Shown here: positions 60,372-64,000 of the stretch, in pieces
How the letters are laid out: each line of letters opens with the position of its first letter
Position numbering within the stretch: position 1 is the stretch's first letter
Source of the DNA: Pseudomonadota bacterium
GTDB lineage: Bacteria; Pseudomonadota; Gammaproteobacteria; Steroidobacterales; Steroidobacteraceae
Reading direction: 5' to 3'
Assembly (NCBI GenBank): GCA_963204835.1
Contig: CAUJHJ010000020.1
Location: forward strand, 1 to 64,000
DNA: 64,000 bases
Program-made: the position numbers and the translations under genes
The notes under the pieces: generated by a model
Database searches by the model: none
What the model was told of the DNA's origin: nothing
What the model saw: the letters and a program-made list of their open reading frames with translations, nothing else

Positions 60372-62456
60372 TCAGCCGTCGACGTTGCGCATCGACAGGC
60401 GCACGCGGCCCTGGCGGTCCACTTCGAGCACCTTGACGCGCACGTTGTCGCCTTCCTTCAGCTTGTCCGAGACGCGCTCGACGCGCTCCTCGGAAATCTG
60501 CGATATGTGCACGAGGCCGTCACGGCCCGGCAGGATCGTGACGAAGGCACCGAAGTCCATCAGGCGCGCCACCTTGCCTTCGTAGACGCGGCCGACTTCG
60601 ACGTCAGCCGTGATCAGCTCGATGCGGCGCTGGGCCTCGCGGCCCGCCTCGCCGTTGACCGAGGCGATCTTGACCGAACCGTCGTTCTCGATGTCGATCG
60701 TCGTGCCGGTTTCTTCGGTGATCTGGCGGATCACCGCGCCGCCCTTGCCGATCACGTCGCGGATCTTCTCGGGGTCGATCTTGATCGTGATGATCGAGGG
60801 AGCGAACTCCGACATCTTGTCGCGCGAAGCGGAGATTACCTTCGCCATCTCGCCGAGGATGTGCAGGCGGCCCTGCAGGGCCTGCGCCAGTGCGATCTTC
60901 ATGATCTCGGGCGTCACGCCCTCGACCTTGATGTCCATCTGCAGCGCCGTGACGCCGTCCTTCGTGCCGGCCACCTTGAAGTCCATGTCGCCGAGGTGGT
61001 CCTCGTCGCCGAGGATGTCGGTGATGACCTTGTAGCGGCTGCCCTCCAGCACGAGTCCCATCGCGACGCCGGCCACCGGCGCCTTGATCGGCACGCCCGC
61101 GTCCATCAGCGAGAGGCTCGCGCCGCAGACGCTCGCCATCGACGAGGAGCCGTTCGACTCGAGGATCTCCGACACCACGCGGATCGTGTACGGGAAGGTC
61201 GTCATGTCGGGCATCACGGCGGCGATGCCGCGGCGCGCGAGGTTGCCGTGGCCGATTTCGCGGCGCTTCGGCGAGCCCATCATGCCGGTCTCGCCGACCG
61301 AGAACGGCGGGAAGTTGTAGTGGAACATGAACGGCTCGCGGCGTTCGCCCTCGAGCGCGTCGATGATCTGCGCATCGCGCGTCGTGCCGAGCGTCGTGAC
61401 GACGAGCGCCTGCGTCTCGCCGCGCGTGAACAAGCCCGAACCGTGGGTGCGCGGCAGCACGCCGACCTTCACGTTGATCGGGCGCACCGTGACGGCGTCG
61501 CGGCCGTCGATGCGCGGCTCGCCCGCGATGATGCGCTGGCGCACAATATCGCTCTCGAGCTTGAAGAGCTGGTCGTCGACCGGGTCGGCGGTCCACTTCG
61601 GGGTGTCGCCGGCCGTCAGCGCCGCAGTCACTTCCGCCTTGATCTCCTTGATGCGGCCGTAGCGCGCCTGCTTCTCGGTGATCGTGTAGGCCTCGCGCAG
61701 CTTCGCCTCGGCGGCACCCTTGACGAGCGCGGCGAGCTCGGCGCTGCCTTCCGCCGGCTTCCAGTCCCAGCGCGGCTTGCCGGCTTCCTTGACGAGTTCG
61801 TTGATCGCCTTGATCGCGACCTGCATCTCGGTGTGGCCGAAGACCACGGCGCCGAGCATCACTTCCTCGGACAGGCCCGCGGCCTGCGACTCGACCATCA
61901 GCACCGCCTGCTGAGTGCCGGCGACGACGAGGTGCAGCTGCGAGCCCGCGAGTTCCTTTGCGGTCGGGTTCAGCAGGTACCTGCCGTCCTTGTAGCCGAC
62001 GCGCGCCGCGCCGATCGGGCCCTTGAACGGCACGCCCGCGATCGAGAGGGCCGCCGAAGCACCGAGCAGCGAGGGGATGTCGGCGTCGATTTCGGGATCG
62101 AGCGACAGCACGGTCGCGACGACCTGCACATCGTTGTAGAAGCCGTCCGGGAACAGCGGGCGGATCGGCCGGTCGATCAGGCGCGAGGTCAGCGTTTCCT
62201 TCTCGGAGGGACGCCCTTCGCGCTTGAAGAAGCCGCCGGGGATGCGGCCCGCGGCGTAGGTCTTCTCGATGTAGTTGACGGTCAGCGGGAAGAAGTCGCG
62301 GCCCTTGGCCGCTTCCTTCGCCGCGACGGCGGTGACGAGTACCCGGGTGTCGCCCATCGAGGCGATGACGGCGCCGTTGGCCTGGCGGGCCAGCTCGCCC
62401 GTCTCGAGCGTCACGGTATGTGCGCCGAATGCAAAAGATTTCTTGAAAGCGCTCAC
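60372..62456 (-). CDS. pnp: Polynucleotide phosphorylase
   Basis: A 694-residue phosphorolytic 3' exoribonuclease of the degradosome. Two RNase PH domains ([40 protein letters not shown]), a KH domain ([20 protein letters not shown]) and an S1 domain ([20 protein letters not shown]) are in usual order. It lies downstream of rpsO with a processed-type hairpin between. Confidence 0.97.
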   Translation of the reverse strand: MSAFKKSFAFGAHTVTLETGELARQANGAVIASMGDTRVLVTAVAAKEAAKGRDFFPLTVNYIEKTYAAGRIPGGFFKREGRPSEKETLTSRLIDRPIRPLFPDGFYNDVQVVATVLSLDPEIDADIPSLLGASAALSIAGVPFKGPIGAARVGYKDGRYLLNPTAKELAGSQLHLVVAGTQQAVLMVESQAAGLSEEVMLGAVVFGHTEMQVAIKAINELVKEAGKPRWDWKPAEGSAELAALVKGAAEAKLREAYTITEKQARYGRIKEIKAEVTAALTAGDTPKWTADPVDDQLFKLESDIVRQRIIAGEPRIDGRDAVTVRPINVKVGVLPRTHGSGLFTRGETQALVVTTLGTTRDAQIIDALEGERREPFMFHYNFPPFSVGETGMMGSPKRREIGHGNLARRGIAAVMPDMTTFPYTIRVVSEILESNGSSSMASVCGASLSLMDAGVPIKAPVAGVAMGLVLEGSRYKVITDILGDEDHLGDMDFKVAGTKDGVTALQMDIKVEGVTPEIMKIALAQALQGRLHILGEMAKVISASRDKMSEFAPSIITIKIDPEKIRDVIGKGGAVIRQITEETGTTIDIENDGSVKIASVNGEAGREAQRRIELITADVEVGRVYEGKVARLMDFGAFVTILPGRDGLVHISQISEERVERVSDKLKEGDNVRVKVLEVDRQGRVRLSMRNVDG

Positions 62457-62491
62457 GCTTCAGTCCTCACGAAAAAAGGGGTTGCGATAGC

Positions 62492-62523
62492 AAAAGGCCG
62501 CGCTTTCGATTGGCGCGGCCTTT
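62492..62523 (-). terminator. rpsO terminator / rpsO-pnp processing hairpin
   Basis: On the minus strand AAAGGCCGCGC and GCGCGGCCTTT form an 11-base stem with a 9-base loop, ending in TTTT, 12 bases after the rpsO stop. Confidence 0.8.
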
Positions 62524-62534
62524 CGGCGGGGTCC

Positions 62535-62804
62535 TTAGCGGCGGAGCCCCAGGCGCTCGACGAGCTCCTGGTACTTCTCGGGCTTCGTCGCCTTGAGATA
62601 GTCGAGGAGCTTGCGGCGCTGGTTCACGAGCTTGACGAGCCCGCGACGCGAGGAGTGGTCACCCTTGTGCGCACTGAAGTGCTCACCGAGACCATTGATC
62701 CGCTCGGAGAGCAGCGCGACCTGGACTTCTGGCGACCCGGTATCTTTCGGATCGCGGCGGAATTGCGCGAGAACTCCGCTCTTTTTTTCCGTGGTTAGCG
62801 ACAT
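62535..62804 (-). CDS. rpsO: 30S ribosomal protein S15
   Basis: An 89-residue primary 16S rRNA-binding protein. Contains [20 protein letters not shown], the [20 protein letters not shown] block and the C-terminal [12 protein letters not shown]. Often autoregulated through its leader; the 74-base leader here shows no clear pseudoknot by eye. Confidence 0.97.
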   Translation of the reverse strand: MSLTTEKKSGVLAQFRRDPKDTGSPEVQVALLSERINGLGEHFSAHKGDHSSRRGLVKLVNQRRKLLDYLKATKPEKYQELVERLGLRR

Positions 62805-62878
62805 TACAGGGAAATCCTTGAAAATCTTGGCTTTGTACCGTTTTGGAGGCGCGGCATTCTACTCGTACGCCTGTCCAC

Positions 62879-63790
62879 TCACAAGTTGAAGATCCGGCGG
62901 GGCCGGATGCCCCCGAAGCCGTCCATCTCTCCGAGCCCAACCGACTCACCGGCTTCGTCGGCCAGCCGCACGCTGGCGCCCGGGCCCATGGGCACCCCTT
63001 CCACGCCCGTCCCCGCCGGCAAGTCCGCCCTGCCGATCGCCTGCCCCTGCCGCACCCGCCGCACGCAGGCGGGCGACAGGCGCACCACGGGCCAGCCGGG
63101 AATGCCCCGTTCGAGAGGCAGGAGTGGCGGCGGTGCCCCGGCCCGGGCCGCCTCGGTGACCTGGTCGAGCGGAAGCATCGGTTCACGCACGAAAGGTTCG
63201 ACCCAGGCGCGATGCAGCCGCGTCACGTGCCCGACCGTACCGAGCACGCGGGCGAGGTCTTCCGCCAGCGTGCGCACATAGGTTCCCTTGGAGCATTCGA
63301 CGGCCAGGCCAAGGGCCGTGGCCTCGAGGCGTTCCAGCGTCAGTGCATGGATGGTGATATCGCGGGCGGCGCGCTCGACCTCGACGCCGGCACGGGCGAG
63401 CTCGTACAGCGGCCGGCCATCGCGCTTCAATGCCGAGTACATCGGCGGCACCTGCGTCTGCGGGCCCAGGAACCCCGCCAGGGCAGCCGCCACCGCCGCA
63501 GCCCCGAGCGCCGGAACCGCCGCGCGCTCGACCACTTCGCCCTCGGTGTCGCCCGTGGAGGTGCGCGCGCCGAGCGCGACCGTGAATTCGTAGCGCTTGC
63601 GCCCCGCGAGGACCTCGCCCGCGACCTTGGTCGCCTCGTCGAGGCAGATCGGCAGCATGCCCGTCGCGAGCGGGTCGAGGCTGCCCACGTGGCCGGCCTT
63701 CGCGGCGCCGTAGGCGCGCTTCACGCGTTGCAGCGCGGCGTTCGAGGACAGGCCCCGCGGCTTGTCGAGGAGCAGGATGCCGGAGGGCAC
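62879..63790 (-). CDS. truB: tRNA pseudouridine-55 synthase
   Basis: A 303-residue enzyme making pseudouridine 55 in the T loop of tRNAs. N-terminal GILLLDKPRGLSSNAALQRV and catalytic D39 in HVGSLDPLATGMLPI. A short C-terminal PUA-like part follows. It starts 10 bases after rbfA. Confidence 0.96.
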   Translation of the reverse strand: MPSGILLLDKPRGLSSNAALQRVKRAYGAAKAGHVGSLDPLATGMLPICLDEATKVAGEVLAGRKRYEFTVALGARTSTGDTEGEVVERAAVPALGAAAVAAALAGFLGPQTQVPPMYSALKRDGRPLYELARAGVEVERAARDITIHALTLERLEATALGLAVECSKGTYVRTLAEDLARVLGTVGHVTRLHRAWVEPFVREPMLPLDQVTEAARAGAPPPLLPLERGIPGWPVVRLSPACVRRVRQGQAIGRADLPAGTGVEGVPMGPGASVRLADEAGESVGLGEMDGFGGIRPRRIFNL

Positions 63791-63800
63791 GGTGGATGCG

Positions 63801-64000
63801 TCAAGTCGGCTTCGGATCGGACGGCCCGGCCTCTCCGGCCGGCTCGTCCTCGCCCGCGCGCGAGCGATCCTCGCGCACCGCCCGATCGATCAGCGAACTG
63901 AGCTGCGAAGCCTCCTCGAGGTGCCGGTCGATCACGAACTCGAGGCGCGGCGCATGGCGCAGCGACAGGCGCCGGCCCACCTCGCCGCGCAGGAATCCCG
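63801..64000 (-). CDS. rbfA: Ribosome-binding factor A, partial
   Basis: Only the C-terminal 65 residues are inside the window. Reading minus, the frame gives FLRGEVGRRLSLRHAPRLEF, then VIDRHLEEASQLSSLIDRA and an acidic tail ending at the TGA at 63801-63803. This matches the end of RbfA, a 30S maturation and cold-shock factor, and its place before truB fits. The 5' part lies beyond the right edge. Confidence 0.9.
   Translation of the reverse strand, partial: GFLRGEVGRRLSLRHAPRLEFVIDRHLEEASQLSSLIDRAVREDRSRAGEDEPAGEAGPSDPKPT

Overview
The window is high-GC chromosomal DNA of a gammaproteobacterium. It has the gyrA-serC-serA-pheA-hisC-aroA-cmk-rpsA-ihfB order and the mtaD-ubiG-mupP block known from Pseudomonas and Xanthomonadales relatives. 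It also has zipA next to ligA, SMC-ScpAB rather than MukBEF, and a PhaR regulator. A Xanthomonadales/Steroidobacterales/Nevskiales-like lineage fits best, but this is inferred from gene content and order, not from a marker-gene search.

Layout. Positions 1-5202 are accessory DNA. An IS481-family element (1-1169) has cut off the 3' half of an Fe-S PD-(D/E)XK nuclease gene. That gene follows a Zn-ribbon DNA methylase gene in one operon, and an excisionase-like HTH gene with an inverted-repeat operator is divergent from it. This looks like the remains of a defence or mobile island. Positions 5366-10580 hold an outer-membrane barrel gene, a divergent two-component system, a SulP anion transporter and a two-repeat exported protein. 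Positions 10628-20746 hold secreted and stress functions: a subtilisin, a PLP decarboxylase, Fe-superoxide dismutase, an exported amidohydrolase, two NTF2-fold proteins, a DUF1993 protein and a PA2779/PA2778-type pair. Positions 20743-26729 are a CusCBA-type heavy-metal efflux operon with a small Cys-containing leading gene.

From 26766 onward the window is core genome: galU, a ComEA-like protein, ihfB, rpsA, cmk, aroA, hisC, pheA, serA, serC and gyrA on the minus strand; mtaD, ubiG, mupP, rmuC, a short squalene-synthase-like gene and an SDR on the plus strand; yciO, trpS, scpA, scpB and rluB (minus); yciB, bolA and a parvulin lipoprotein (plus); smc, zipA and ligA (minus); queF, dksA, gluQ and phaR (plus); and rbfA (partial), truB, rpsO and pnp (minus). 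Many neighbours overlap by 4 bases, so these are translationally coupled operons. The serC-serA-pheA-hisC-aroA run links serine and aromatic amino-acid synthesis. The smc-zipA-ligA and scpAB genes cover chromosome organisation and division. The rbfA-truB-rpsO-pnp set covers ribosome maturation and RNA decay.

Points worth a second look are the nuclease-methylase pair, a double-glycine-like site in the PA2779 partner of a C39-like peptidase, gluQ without a normal start codon, and DksA lacking three of four zinc cysteines. Others are a degenerate RluB, GyrA with Ala at position 83, and a small family of related palindromes. No tRNA, rRNA or CRISPR array was seen.
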